Source: an uncultured Arenicella sp. (GTDB lineage: Bacteria; Pseudomonadota; Gammaproteobacteria; Arenicellales; Arenicellaceae). From it: DNA of 64,000 nucleotides. A model generated the notes under the pieces. That model was not told the DNA's origin and ran no database searches. It saw only the letters and a program-made list of their open reading frames with translations. The stretch is taken from positions 186,001 through 250,000 of the forward strand of contig CALIVT010000001.1 in assembly GCA_938048185.1 (NCBI GenBank), given 5' to 3'. The translations under genes were made by a program, and so were the position numbers. Positions 1 to 10,577 of this stretch are shown one piece after another. Position 1 is the stretch's first letter. The number at the start of each line of letters is the position of its first letter.

Positions 1-2
1 AG

Positions 3-113
3 TGGCGTCAGGAGATGACTGAGTTTGGCTCTTACCTAGACAGCTTCGGAGATCGCTTACCGCCTGAGCTGCGCAAGCAACACCAACAAGTACTATCAGC
101 TCTGGCGTCGTAG
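3..113 (+). CDS. C-terminal end of a protein, possibly GTP-type PEP carboxykinase
   Basis: The third plus-strand frame is open from the window edge to a TAG stop and gives the last 36 residues of a protein whose start lies outside. The visible tail has the pattern W..E, then a tyrosine, then FGDRLPPEL and a final Q..L.AL. This resembles the C-terminus of GTP-dependent phosphoenolpyruvate carboxykinases (gluconeogenesis, oxaloacetate to PEP), which end with FGxxLPxEL followed by a short helix. The active site is outside the window, so the assignment rests on this short tail only. ppsA, another PEP-forming enzyme, lies at 35.9-38.3 kb but is not linked to it. Confidence 0.4.
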   Translation, partial: WRQEMTEFGSYLDSFGDRLPPELRKQHQQVLSALAS

Positions 114-155
114 TGGTTGGCGGCTATAAGGTATAAGCGTAAAAATTTGATGTAT

Positions 156-193
156 AAAAAAGTCGGCTTACCCATTTCTGCTAAGCCGACTTT
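156..193. terminator. Bidirectional rho-independent terminator
   Basis: The arms AAAGTCGGCTTA and TAAGCCGACTTT pair perfectly over 12 bp around an 11-nt loop. Read on the minus strand, the hairpin is followed by a run of T, so it fits the end of the minus-strand gene at 218-565. On the plus strand only three T follow, so it would stop the gene ending at 113 less efficiently. Confidence 0.8.
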
Positions 194-217
194 CTGGTCA
201 TTATGTAGCCGACGAGT

Positions 218-565
218 TTATCGTGCTTTAAATGCTCGTACCGCAACGTTGAATTCTTCAGCGACCTTGGTGAGTGCATCAACCGATGCGCTGTCTAAGG
301 CTAGAATTGCCGCTTTTTGCGCGTCAATGTCTTCAGCGTCGAGTGGTACGCCTTTTTCTTTCTCTTCAAGACAACCACGATACGTATCAATATTCGCTTC
401 AAATTCTTTATAGGCGCCTTGGGCTGCTACTAACTCGTCTTTGCTCGCAACATTACCATCAGGGATGATAGGGGCAGTTGGCAACGCACAGTCTTCGGCC
501 AAGGCGCTAGTGCTAAAGCCAACCAGCATTACGCCAGCAATTAGAGTTTTGGAAAATCGAGTCAT
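218..565 (-). CDS. Small exported periplasmic protein of unknown function
   Basis: This is a 115-residue protein with a signal peptide: MTRFSK, then a hydrophobic stretch, ending SALA-ED, a good signal peptidase I site near residue 24. The mature part is acidic and mostly helical in character, with two cysteines (in DCALP and YRGCLEE) that could form a disulfide. The start is the ATG at 565 and not the longer open frame, because GGAGG lies 6 nt before it and the signal peptide begins there. The gene stands alone between the terminator at 156-193 and the cytochrome c4 gene. I do not recognise a characterised family. Confidence 0.75.
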   Translation of the reverse strand: MTRFSKTLIAGVMLVGFSTSALAEDCALPTAPIIPDGNVASKDELVAAQGAYKEFEANIDTYRGCLEEKEKGVPLDAEDIDAQKAAILALDSASVDALTKVAEEFNVAVRAFKAR

Positions 566-691
566 CAGAGCCTCCGTCGGCAATTTTATTTTAATAGTGT
601 AAGATTTTAACTGGGCGCGGCAGATTGTCAAACCGACTAAAATTTAAGTAATCAATTGAGGGCAACCGTTCAGGCAAGTGGGTTGAGGACA

Positions 692-716
692 CAAAAAAGC
701 CCGCACAGGGCGGGCT
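692..716 (-). terminator. Rho-independent terminator of the cytochrome c4 gene
   Basis: The arms AGCCCGC and GCGGGCT form a perfect 7-bp GC-rich stem around a 5-nt loop. On the minus strand the hairpin is followed by a T run of five to six. It lies about 20 nt past the stop codon of the cytochrome c4 gene. Confidence 0.85.
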
Positions 717-738
717 CTCTTAATATTAAATCAACAAC

Positions 739-1413
739 CTACTTGAATACCTCTGCTTGCGGCGCGGATAAACCACCTTCTTGAGAGGCGTACCAGGCCG
801 ACAACGCTTTGATGTCGCTGATTGTAAGTGTGCCAGCAAAGCCCGCCATAATCGCGTTTTGGCGATCGCCCGAGCGGTAATCTTTCAAGGCTTGCACCAG
901 ATAGTTTTCGTATTGGCCGGCAAGTTTTGGGAAAGTTGCTTGATCGCCATTGCCGTCAGCGCCATGACAGCTTGCGCATTGAACTGATTTCTCCTTGCCT
1001 GTAGCCGCTTTAGCCGCGTTCACTAGACTTGGTCGCGATCGGCCAGCAATGCTGCCGTAAAATGCTGCGATGTCGGTCATGTCTTGATCAGACAAGTTTG
1101 AAGCCTGCGCTTGCATGGTTTTATGTCCACGCGTTTTGGCTTTGTAAGCCTGCAAAGCACTGACAATATAGTCAGGGTGTTGGCCGCCAATCATGGGAAT
1201 GTTGTATACCGGGCCTGGGTTGCGAAGGCCGGGTGCACCATGACAACCTTGACAGGTTTGCGCTAGCTTTTCGCCACGTGCTGCATCCGCTGCTAGGGCG
1301 GTGTTTACGCTTGATAAGCTCACAACGGAACTCAAAACGACAGTAAACAATGAAGTGGCTGCTAACGATGCTGAGACAGAAGAAAAAAGTGTGTGGCGGA
1401 TTTTATTTAACAT
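739..1413 (-). CDS. Cytochrome c4, periplasmic dihaem electron carrier
   Basis: This 224-residue protein has a long signal peptide (cleavage near residue 42, after ALA) and two haem c domains. Haem sites are CQGCH (C54, C57, H58) and CASCH (C146, C149, H150). Probable axial methionines lie in HKTM (about M100) and NAIM (about M189). The two-domain layout and length match cytochrome c4, which passes electrons from the bc1 complex to cbb3-type or other terminal oxidases in the periplasm. Haem attachment would rely on the ccm operon at 41.3-48.5 kb. The gene is monocistronic, with its own terminator downstream. Confidence 0.93.
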   Translation of the reverse strand: MLNKIRHTLFSSVSASLAATSLFTVVLSSVVSLSSVNTALAADAARGEKLAQTCQGCHGAPGLRNPGPVYNIPMIGGQHPDYIVSALQAYKAKTRGHKTMQAQASNLSDQDMTDIAAFYGSIAGRSRPSLVNAAKAATGKEKSVQCASCHGADGNGDQATFPKLAGQYENYLVQALKDYRSGDRQNAIMAGFAGTLTISDIKALSAWYASQEGGLSAPQAEVFK

Positions 1414-1761
1414 AGATTTAAAACGTGGTTTTAGTCAGGAAACAATTTATGCTTTCACAAGCAATGTTTTCTGAATTATCGCCGACAAACCTTTTGTTGG
1501 TGTGGATTGCTGCGGCTTTAAAAATGCTAGGCGGACTTTAAGGAAGGTTGCCTGCGAACTCAAGTTATTTCGCCGCTATTTTACATTTTCTTGTGAACTA
1601 TTTGTGGTTATTTTGATACTCAATTTTTCGCTGTAAGCCGATAAGGCTGCGCTTTGTTATTAGCCATTATACTCAGTGGGTGACTGAGCTTGGCTCAGCC
1701 ACGGCTTTACGCAATAATGGCCTGAATTGAGAGCTTCATAACAAGAGCCGGGAATAGACAT
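1414..1761. other. Intergenic region with a nested inverted repeat upstream of ppx
   Basis: This 348-base gap separates divergent cytochrome c4 and ppx genes, so it should hold both promoters. I see no ORF with coding character. A nested dyad occupies 1662-1721: outer arms GCCATTAT and ATAATGGC enclose an inner hairpin CTGAGC-TTG-GCTCAG (1684-1698). A TATACT hexamer at 1667-1672 could be a -10 box for ppx, but no good -35 box precedes it. The dyad would then be in the ppx leader. Confidence 0.5.
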
Positions 1762-3291
1762 TTGTTAGAAAATAACGAACAAGAGCCATCTGGCTTGACT
1801 GAAATTGGTAAAGATTGCTACGCCGCGATTGATCTCGGGTCAAATAGCTTTCATTTGGTTATCTCGCGCTACGATCACGGTGAGTTTACCGTGTTGGACC
1901 GTCAGCGCGAAGTGGTGCGCTTGGCTGCGGGTTTGGACAGCGAGAACCGACTTTCCGATGCGGTCGCAGAACGCGCTTTGTTGTGTCTAACGCAGTTTAG
2001 TCAGTTGCTTCGAAACTTACCCCCTGAAAACATTCGGGCGGTGGGTACCAATGCCTTGCGACGCTTGCAGTCAAAGAACAAGTTCCTAGAACGAGCCGAG
2101 ACGGCTCTAGGTCACAGTATCGAGATTATTGCTGGGCGAGAGGAAGCTCGTTTGATTTACTTGGGGGTCTCGAAATGGTCGGCGCGTGGCGACGAGTCGC
2201 GCTTGGTGATTGATATTGGCGGTGGCAGCACCGAAATTATCGCTGGCAAGGGCGACACCGCGCTTTGTCGTGAGAGTTTGGAGGTGGGCTGCGTGGTCTT
2301 GAGTAAGCAGTTCTTTAGTGATGGTAAGCTCACTAAGAAACGCTTTAAAAAAGCCGTGTTAGCGGCTGAACTGGCTATTCAACCCGTGGTTAGTGAGTTT
2401 CGCGCGCATGGCTGGTCACAAGTGATTGGTTGCTCGGGCACCATGAAGTCGATGGCATTAGCGCTTATCGATGGCGGGTTGTCAAAAGACGGCATTCACC
2501 CTGATGGTTTGCAAACCTTATTAAGTCAGGCGATCGAGGCTGAGCATATCGATAACCTCGCACTCCCTGGCGTCAGCAAGGACCGTATGCCGGTGTTTGC
2601 CGGGGGGCTTGCGATTCTTCTCGCCTTAGTTGATTTGTTTGATATCCAAGAAATGTCAGTGTCGGATATCGCGCTGCGCGAAGGCGTTCTATATGACTTA
2701 GTAGGTCGATCTTCGTCCGAGGATATTCGCGACACCACGGTCAGCGCTATGTTAAGTCGTTGGGCGGTTGATTTAAGGCATGGTAATAAAGTGCGTGATA
2801 CCGCCATTGGGATGTATCAACAAATTGGGGTTTCTTGGGATATTCAAGACTCGTTATTCGAGTCTATTTTAGGGTGGTCCGCGCAGTTGCACGAGCTTGG
2901 CTTGCAAATCAGTCATGATCGTTACAATAAGCACGGAGCCTACCTGCTCGCCAATGCTGACATGGCCGGGTTCGCGCGACGGGACCAATTACTGTTGTCA
3001 GCCTTAGTAATGGGTCACCGGCGTAAGTTCCCGCTTGGCTTATTCGAAGAGTTGCCATCAAACTTGGTAACACCGGCTAAGCGCGTCGCCGTCATTTTAA
3101 GGCTGTCGGCGCTATTGCATCGCGGGCGAGGTGTGCGCCACAACACGACGATTCATGCGCACGCGGAAGGGCAACAACTTAAGTTGAAATTTAGGCCAGG
3201 TTGGCTCGAAAATAACCCGTTGACCGAAGCTGACTTAAAGCAAGAACAAGCCTGGTTAAAAGCGATTGGTATAAAGTTGTCATTTAGCTAA
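1762..3291 (+). CDS. ppx: Exopolyphosphatase, Ppx/GppA family
   Basis: This 509-residue protein removes terminal phosphate from polyphosphate, or hydrolyses pppGpp in the related GppA. The N-terminal actin-like ATPase fold is visible: AAIDLGSNSFHLVI near residue 20, GTNALR near 95, and the phosphate-binding loop VIDIGGGSTE near 150. The C-terminal part has the HD-like domain of the long proteobacterial form (HELGL, then YNKHGAYLL). The start is taken as TTG at 1762, preceded by a weak Shine-Dalgarno sequence, because no ATG lies before the conserved IDLGSNS motif. The gene is convergent with ppk1, only about 40 bp away. Ppx is preferred over GppA because of length and this neighbour. Confidence 0.9.
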   Translation: MLENNEQEPSGLTEIGKDCYAAIDLGSNSFHLVISRYDHGEFTVLDRQREVVRLAAGLDSENRLSDAVAERALLCLTQFSQLLRNLPPENIRAVGTNALRRLQSKNKFLERAETALGHSIEIIAGREEARLIYLGVSKWSARGDESRLVIDIGGGSTEIIAGKGDTALCRESLEVGCVVLSKQFFSDGKLTKKRFKKAVLAAELAIQPVVSEFRAHGWSQVIGCSGTMKSMALALIDGGLSKDGIHPDGLQTLLSQAIEAEHIDNLALPGVSKDRMPVFAGGLAILLALVDLFDIQEMSVSDIALREGVLYDLVGRSSSEDIRDTTVSAMLSRWAVDLRHGNKVRDTAIGMYQQIGVSWDIQDSLFESILGWSAQLHELGLQISHDRYNKHGAYLLANADMAGFARRDQLLLSALVMGHRRKFPLGLFEELPSNLVTPAKRVAVILRLSALLHRGRGVRHNTTIHAHAEGQQLKLKFRPGWLENNPLTEADLKQEQAWLKAIGIKLSFS

Positions 3292-3331
3292 ACCCATGCC
3301 GGCGCGTTTAGCGTTGATTTAATCGAGTGAA

Positions 3332-5416
3332 TCAGTAGGTGTCCGAATAATGCGCTAGCAAGGCATTTTGGGCATTAAAGTCTGTTGCGTCTTCGCCGGT
3401 ATTTATTGCTTGTACGTACTGTCCATCGGGCTGCATTAACCACGCATTGGTGTTGTCTTTAAGGTATTTCTTTAGGTTTTCAAGAACGGCTTCTTTGAGC
3501 AGAGGGTCTTGAATTGGGGTGCATTGTTCGATGCGGTTGCGTAAATTACGTGGCATCAGGTCAGCGCTCGATAGAAAAAGCTCGCTTTCAGCGTCGTGAT
3601 TTTCAAAGTAAAACACGCGCGCGTGCTCTAAAAAACGACCGACAACTGAGCGCACCTCAATGTTCTCAGATAAACCCTCGAGGCCGGGTCGCAGGCAACA
3701 TATGCCGCGCACAATCAACTCAATTTTTACGCCGGCCTGCGACGCCTCATACAGCGACGTGATGATGCTTGGGCTAGACAATCCGTTCACCTTCGCGATT
3801 ATCGAGGCTGGTTTGCCTTGGCGCGCATTGTCAGCTTCACGCGCTACTCGCTCAACAAACATATCGCTGATGCCGTATGGCGACTGAAACAGTTTGCTCA
3901 AGTCAGGGTTTGGTCCTTGGGTGGTGAGTTGCATGAAAATTTCATGCACGTCCTGAGTGATCTCTTTGTCGCTGGTGAGCAACCCGTAATCGGTATAAAT
4001 TCGCGTGTTAGCTTGATGGTAGTTGCCTGTGCCAAGGTGCACATAGCGACGCAGTTTCCGGCCTTCGCGGCGCACCACCATTAACATCTTGGCGTGGGTT
4101 TTTTTGCCGACCATGCCGTATACCACGTGTGCACCTGCTGTTTGCAGCGTTTGCGCAGTACTTAAGTTGTTTTCCTCGTCAAACCGAGCCATCAATTCGA
4201 TGATTACAGTAACCTCTTTACCCGAGCGCGCGGCAGCGGCTAAATGCTGCACCATCACGGACTCGGAGCCAGTTCTGTACAACGTTTGCTTTATCACCAA
4301 CACATTAGGGTCGCTTGCTGCTTGTCGCAGGAAATCAACGACCGGTGCGAACGATTGAAATGGGTGGTGCAGTAGTAAATCGCTGTTGGTAATTGTTTCA
4401 AATAAACTGGTTTGGGGGCCGAGGTTATCTGGCACCGAGGGCGTAAAAACTGGGTAGCGAATTTGTGGACGGTTTACCAAATCAGGCAAGGTTATTAGAC
4501 GGTTTAGGTTAACTGGGCCGTTAACGTGGTAAATAAAATCGTCGTGTATTTGAAAACGGTTTTTGAGGAACTTTAAGATTCGACCAGGGCAGTTCTCCGA
4601 TACTTCTAAGCGGATTGCTTCGCCGTACAGCCTTGACGGTAATTCGCCCTCTAATGTTCGAGCTAGATCTTCAACTTCTTCTAAGTCCACATATAGGTCA
4701 CTGTTTCGCGTAATCCGAAATTGGTAGCAGCCAAGTACCTTAACATTGGAGAATAAACGTTTGATGTTCGAGTGAATAATTGACGAGAGAAATACGTATT
4801 CATACTCCGCGTCGCATAATTCTTCAGGCAGGCGTATGTAGCGCGGAAGGGCTCTCGGCGCGGGTACAACCGCTATGTTGTGAGAGTCGTCGCGATCCGG
4901 GTCATATAGGTCGACGACAATGCTTAAGCCTTTATTGATGGTCAATGGAAAGGGGTGCGCCGGATCGAGTCGTATAGGCGTGAGAATCGGCAATACCTCG
5001 CGCTTAAAATAGCTTTTCAGCCATTTACTTTGCTCTATATTCCAATCGTCTCGAGCTAGAAACTTAATACCATAGTCCCCGAGCTCGGGAAGAACCTGAT
5101 CGTTTAAGGTTTCATATTGCAGCTTTACTAGGTCGTGGGCGCGCACGCTAATTTGCTCTAAGGCGAGTTGCGGCGACAACCCATCAAAACTTTCTCCTGA
5201 TACCGCGCTCTCGGCTTTCGCTTTTAGTCCCGAGACTCTAATCTCGAAGAACTCATCCATGTTTGCGCTGAATATGCAAAGAAACTTTAGGCGCTCAAGC
5301 AAAGGGGTTTTTGGGTTCAACGCCATATTCAACACACGCTCATGAAAAGACAATAGGCTTAACTCAGTGTGTAGAAAGAGGGTCTGGTGCTGGTCACTCA
5401 AATTGCTGTCGCTCAT
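3332..5416 (-). CDS. ppk: Polyphosphate kinase 1
   Basis: This 694-residue enzyme reversibly polymerises the gamma-phosphate of ATP into inorganic polyphosphate. The sequence shows the N-terminal PPK domain (ELSLLSFHERVL), the middle head domain and the two phospholipase D-like C-terminal domains. The autophosphorylated histidine is in KKTHAKMLM, and the second conserved histidine in FLEHARVF. A late SSADLMPRNL motif is also typical. A GTG sits directly before the ATG; I use the ATG at 5416. The gene is convergent with ppx, giving a synthesis-breakdown pair arranged tail to tail rather than as the ppk-ppx operon of Escherichia coli. Confidence 0.95.
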   Translation of the reverse strand: MSDSNLSDQHQTLFLHTELSLLSFHERVLNMALNPKTPLLERLKFLCIFSANMDEFFEIRVSGLKAKAESAVSGESFDGLSPQLALEQISVRAHDLVKLQYETLNDQVLPELGDYGIKFLARDDWNIEQSKWLKSYFKREVLPILTPIRLDPAHPFPLTINKGLSIVVDLYDPDRDDSHNIAVVPAPRALPRYIRLPEELCDAEYEYVFLSSIIHSNIKRLFSNVKVLGCYQFRITRNSDLYVDLEEVEDLARTLEGELPSRLYGEAIRLEVSENCPGRILKFLKNRFQIHDDFIYHVNGPVNLNRLITLPDLVNRPQIRYPVFTPSVPDNLGPQTSLFETITNSDLLLHHPFQSFAPVVDFLRQAASDPNVLVIKQTLYRTGSESVMVQHLAAAARSGKEVTVIIELMARFDEENNLSTAQTLQTAGAHVVYGMVGKKTHAKMLMVVRREGRKLRRYVHLGTGNYHQANTRIYTDYGLLTSDKEITQDVHEIFMQLTTQGPNPDLSKLFQSPYGISDMFVERVAREADNARQGKPASIIAKVNGLSSPSIITSLYEASQAGVKIELIVRGICCLRPGLEGLSENIEVRSVVGRFLEHARVFYFENHDAESELFLSSADLMPRNLRNRIEQCTPIQDPLLKEAVLENLKKYLKDNTNAWLMQPDGQYVQAINTGEDATDFNAQNALLAHYSDTY

Positions 5417-5733
5417 CACTCAGTAAAATACAGTGTGTTTCGATAGGTTAACGGTTGATAGTGTCGCAGTATTATTACGCCGCTATTTCAATTGCGCTAC
5501 TTTGAAGCAAACCAGTTATGTGAACCAAGCCAGTTAGTAGCTCAATTGCTTGATTGCGAGACAATAAAGCGTTTTATAAGCAGGGTTTTGCGAACGCTTT
5601 TAAGTAACGACGTGATATATTATCACTACCACTATGATTTGGTTGTAATTATTGCTTCGGCGGCTAACAAGACGTCTGACGATGCGACCTAGAACAAAGC
5701 GCTCAAGATCGAGCCGACTCGTACCAAAGACCG
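5417..5733. other. Divergent ppk/DAHP synthase promoter region with two dyads
   Basis: This 317-base gap lies between divergent genes. No convincing ORF is present. Two dyads are visible: AAAGCGTT (5566-5573) and AACGCTTT (5593-5600), separated by 19 nt, and a compact palindrome GTGATA-TAT-TATCAC (5612-5626). The second has the size of a repressor operator and lies about 110 bp before the DAHP synthase start. It does not match the TyrR or TrpR consensus. I see no clear PhoB box. Confidence 0.4.
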
Positions 5734-6798
5734 ATGAAACAAACCGACGATTTACGCATAGCCGAAACCAAAGAGTTGATCGCGCCTGTGCACATACATG
5801 AACAATTTCCGTTAACAGAGGCGTCTGCTGAAACCACCGCTAAAGCGCGTCAAGAAGTACAAGCCGTAATGGCGGGTGAGGATCAGCGTCTAGTGGTAGT
5901 GGTCGGGCCGTGTTCAATTCATGATCCTAAATCGGCGACCGAGTACGCCGAGCGCTTGCTTAAGTTGAAAACTGAACTGGCCGACGACCTGATAATTATT
6001 ATGCGGGTGTATTTTGAGAAGCCGCGCACCACGGTCGGCTGGAAGGGACTTATTAATGACCCTGATCTAGACAATAGTTTTAGTGTGAATAAGGGCTTAG
6101 GTATCGCGCGCAACTTATTATTATCCATAAACGACATGGGTGTTCCGGCTGGTTGCGAGTACTTAGATTTGATTACACCGCAATATACCGGTGACGTTGT
6201 ATCGTGGGGCGCAATTGGCGCGCGCACCACTGAGAGTCAATGTCATCGGGAACTGGCATCGGGCTTATCGTGCCCTGTGGGCTTTAAAAACGGCACCGAC
6301 GGCAATCTGAAAATTGCAGTTGACGCGATTGGTGCGGCGAGCAACCCGCATCACTTCTTGTCCGTTACTAAAGCTGGGCGTACCGCTATTGTGAATAGTA
6401 CTGGCAATGAATATACGCACATTATTTTGCGTGGTGGCAGCAGCGAACCGAATTACTCCGCTGTGCATGTCGAGCAGTCCGCACAGATGTTAGAGAAAGC
6501 CGGTTTGCGACCTAATATTATGGTCGATTTTAGCCATGCAAATAGTCATAAAGATCCAGCTCGTCAACGTGACGTTAGTGATGATGTTTGTGCACAGTTA
6601 GAAAGCGGTGAATCGCGTATTTTTGGCGTAATGATTGAATCGCATTTGGTCGCTGGTAATCAGAAAGTTGTGGCAGGTCAGCCGCTGACTTATGGTCAGA
6701 GTATTACCGACGGTTGCATCGATTGGGCTGAAACGGAAGAACTTTGCCGAAATCTTGCAAATGCGGTACGATCAAGACGGACAGCAAGCTCGGCATAG
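5734..6798 (+). CDS. DAHP synthase, class I (3-deoxy-7-phosphoheptulonate synthase)
   Basis: This 354-residue enzyme condenses PEP with erythrose 4-phosphate, the first step of the shikimate pathway. Class I (AroF/G/H type) motifs are clear: VGPCSIHDP with the metal-ligand cysteine near residue 60, RVYFEKPRT near 91-99, GARTTESQ near 162-169 and GFKNGTDG near 183-190. The proline in LITPQY and the serine in GLSCPVG, positions that affect feedback inhibition in AroG-type enzymes, are retained. I cannot tell which aromatic amino acid inhibits it. It heads the run aroE-aroB-aroQ, so it probably supplies this pathway, although about 100 bp separate it from aroE. Confidence 0.95.
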   Translation: MKQTDDLRIAETKELIAPVHIHEQFPLTEASAETTAKARQEVQAVMAGEDQRLVVVVGPCSIHDPKSATEYAERLLKLKTELADDLIIIMRVYFEKPRTTVGWKGLINDPDLDNSFSVNKGLGIARNLLLSINDMGVPAGCEYLDLITPQYTGDVVSWGAIGARTTESQCHRELASGLSCPVGFKNGTDGNLKIAVDAIGAASNPHHFLSVTKAGRTAIVNSTGNEYTHIILRGGSSEPNYSAVHVEQSAQMLEKAGLRPNIMVDFSHANSHKDPARQRDVSDDVCAQLESGESRIFGVMIESHLVAGNQKVVAGQPLTYGQSITDGCIDWAETEELCRNLANAVRSRRTASSA

Positions 6799-6901
6799 GG
6801 CTTGGTTGGCGGCAGTGGCATGCGACGTCAACCAGCAAGCGCCGATTATTCACGTACCAAGTCAGTTGTATCGGCGCGGTAGCTAATTCATAAGGTATGA
6901 T

Positions 6902-7750
6902 TTGAAAAGATTTGCGTTATTAGGGGAACCGTTGGGGCACAGTATGAGCCCAGCGCTGCACAAAGCGATATATCGTCAACTTGAAATTGACGATGCTTCC
7001 TATCGAACCGTCGAGCTGCCCCAAGAACGCTTAAAAAGCTTTTTCACTGGCTTCAGGGTGGGCGGATTTGATGGCGTCAATGTGACTATTCCGCACAAGG
7101 CCAGTGTTATCGACATGTTGGATGAGGTTGATAGCAAAGCGCGCTTACTTAACGCTGTAAATTGCGTCAATCGTACTGGCAACAAGCTGACCGGTTACAA
7201 CACCGATTTGCTCGGCTTTGCTTATTCATTGCGTCAAAACAATGTCGAGATCGAAGGTAATCAATTCGCGATAGTAGGCGCGGGTGGCAGCGCCCAAGCC
7301 GTTGGCGCAGTCTTGGCCGAAGGCGAAGCTAAGATTATTTTCATCGTCAATCGCACTCCTGAGCGCGCTGAGCGGCTCAAAGAGACCATATTAAGTGTTA
7401 ACGATGCCGTTAGCGTTAATATCGTTAGCGCTGAGGAGTTAGCGAAACACTCGAAAGACCTCGACTGCGTTATAAATACCACCTCCATAGGTATGAGCCC
7501 TAACACCAAAGAAGCGCCATTACCTGCTGGCTTTTTCAGTGCGAACACCTTGGCGTTTGATCTGGTCTATAACCCACTTGAAACTCAATTTCTCAAAGAC
7601 GCCCAAAGCCAGGGTGCCTCAACAGTTAATGGTGTGCAAATGTTGGTTGCGCAAGCGGTCTATTCGGTCGAAATTTGGATGGGTGGTAATATAGTTGCGC
7701 ATGTTGATATGAATGCGCTGGTCAGAGACCTAGAGAAAACGATAAAATAA
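6902..7750 (+). CDS. aroE: Shikimate dehydrogenase
   Basis: This 282-residue NADP-dependent enzyme reduces 3-dehydroshikimate to shikimate. Motifs: GHSMSPALH near residue 13 (shikimate binding), NVTIPHK near 59-65 with the catalytic lysine, NTDLLGF near 100 with the catalytic aspartate, the GAGGSAQA nucleotide-binding loop near 127, and NRTPERA, the NADP-selecting NRTxxR-like motif. The start is TTG at 6902, with AAGG about 9 nt upstream. Length and motif positions fit this start. It lies between DAHP synthase and aroB on the same strand. Confidence 0.95.
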   Translation: MKRFALLGEPLGHSMSPALHKAIYRQLEIDDASYRTVELPQERLKSFFTGFRVGGFDGVNVTIPHKASVIDMLDEVDSKARLLNAVNCVNRTGNKLTGYNTDLLGFAYSLRQNNVEIEGNQFAIVGAGGSAQAVGAVLAEGEAKIIFIVNRTPERAERLKETILSVNDAVSVNIVSAEELAKHSKDLDCVINTTSIGMSPNTKEAPLPAGFFSANTLAFDLVYNPLETQFLKDAQSQGASTVNGVQMLVAQAVYSVEIWMGGNIVAHVDMNALVRDLEKTIK

Positions 7751-7825
7751 GCGTTTAACCATCGGCCATTTTTACTGATCGGCCACTAATTGACTTTAGC
7801 GCGTGCACCATAGCGCCACTTCTAA

Positions 7826-8938
7826 ATGAATTCCTCAATTTCTCAAATTGTTCCCCTAGCGCTGGGTGAGCATTCGTATGATATTAGCGTGGGCTTTGGC
7901 TTACGTTCAGAACTTGCCGATATCTTGGCGCCTTGGAATCAAGGCCAACAATGGGTCGTGCTAACTCAACGCGCGATTTACGATCTGTACAAGCCCGTTA
8001 TTGATCAGTTGAAGTCGGCAGGCTATCGCATTGATACCATCGTGGTGCCGGGTGACGAGTCTGCTAAAAACATTCGCCACGCCGAAGACGTATGGACCCA
8101 AATGGTTCAATTAGGCTGTGATCGATCTTCTATTTTGCTGGCACTTGGTGGAGGGGTAGTGGGTGACCTGGGCGGCTTTGTCGCCGCGACTTACATGCGC
8201 GGAATTCCGTTTATTCAAGTGCCGACAACGCTGCTGGCGATGATCGATTCCGCGATCGGTGGTAAAACGGCCGTTAATTTAGCGGCAGGTAAAAATTTGG
8301 TGGGCGCTATTTATCAGCCCAAGGCCGTGCTAGTTGACCCGGGCTTTTTGCAAACGTTGCCCCGTCGCAATGTGATTTCATCACTCGCAGAGGCCATTAA
8401 ATATGGTTTTATTCGCGATCGTTCGATCTTCGACACAATCGAAAAACGCTTCGATGATTTAGTCAGTTTGAACGATCAAGCGTTGCTGAGCGAAATTATT
8501 GCCAAGAGTTGCAAAATCAAAGCTGAAATTGTGTCGAACGATCAATTTGAGAACGGTGAGCGGCGCTTGCTCAATTATGGTCACACGATTGGTCATGCCT
8601 TTGAAACCATTCAGGAATACGGTGGCCTTTATCATGGCGAAGCGGTGCTCTATGGCATGAAGTGTGCGAATTTTATATCGCACAAAAAAGGGCTAATCAG
8701 CGATGAGCTTTTTCACCGTGCACAAGCGGTATTGCACCGTTTTGAATTGCCTGAGCTCGGCCAGCTTGCACCAGAACGTGTGCTGGAAGTTGTGTCCCAT
8801 GATAAGAAAAACATCAACGGCAAACTGAATTTCATTTTAATTGACGATATCGGCAATGGTCTGGTGTCCACCGACGTAAGCGAAGACGATATTGTCGAGA
8901 GCTTGCAGGCGGTGACAACAACGCAAACAAGGACTTAA
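7826..8938 (+). CDS. aroB: 3-Dehydroquinate synthase
   Basis: This 370-residue NAD- and metal-dependent enzyme converts DAHP to 3-dehydroquinate, the second step of the shikimate pathway. The signature runs are present: VPGDESAKN near residue 74, GGGVVGDLGGF near 110, PTTLLAMIDSAIGGKTAVN near 131-149 and the metal-binding NYGHTIGHAFE near 250-260. The gap to aroE (75 bp) contains two direct copies of ATCGGCCA and no hairpin. The next gene, aroQ, begins 3 nt after the stop, so they are almost surely cotranscribed. Confidence 0.96.
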   Translation: MNSSISQIVPLALGEHSYDISVGFGLRSELADILAPWNQGQQWVVLTQRAIYDLYKPVIDQLKSAGYRIDTIVVPGDESAKNIRHAEDVWTQMVQLGCDRSSILLALGGGVVGDLGGFVAATYMRGIPFIQVPTTLLAMIDSAIGGKTAVNLAAGKNLVGAIYQPKAVLVDPGFLQTLPRRNVISSLAEAIKYGFIRDRSIFDTIEKRFDDLVSLNDQALLSEIIAKSCKIKAEIVSNDQFENGERRLLNYGHTIGHAFETIQEYGGLYHGEAVLYGMKCANFISHKKGLISDELFHRAQAVLHRFELPELGQLAPERVLEVVSHDKKNINGKLNFILIDDIGNGLVSTDVSEDDIVESLQAVTTTQTRT

Positions 8939-8941
8939 TAT

Positions 8942-10485
<1,544 letters not shown>

Positions 10486-10577
10486 TTCGCGCTTAATTTT
10501 TTAGCCATTTGCACAAAAATCAGGCAAGTGGCTGTCTGTAACTAGAATATTGACCATATTTAGATAGGTAACTTCGC

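Noticed and set aside
7767-7796. Direct repeat ATCGGCCA between aroE and aroB
   Set aside because: Two copies of an 8-mer without dyad symmetry or further copies; no function can be argued.
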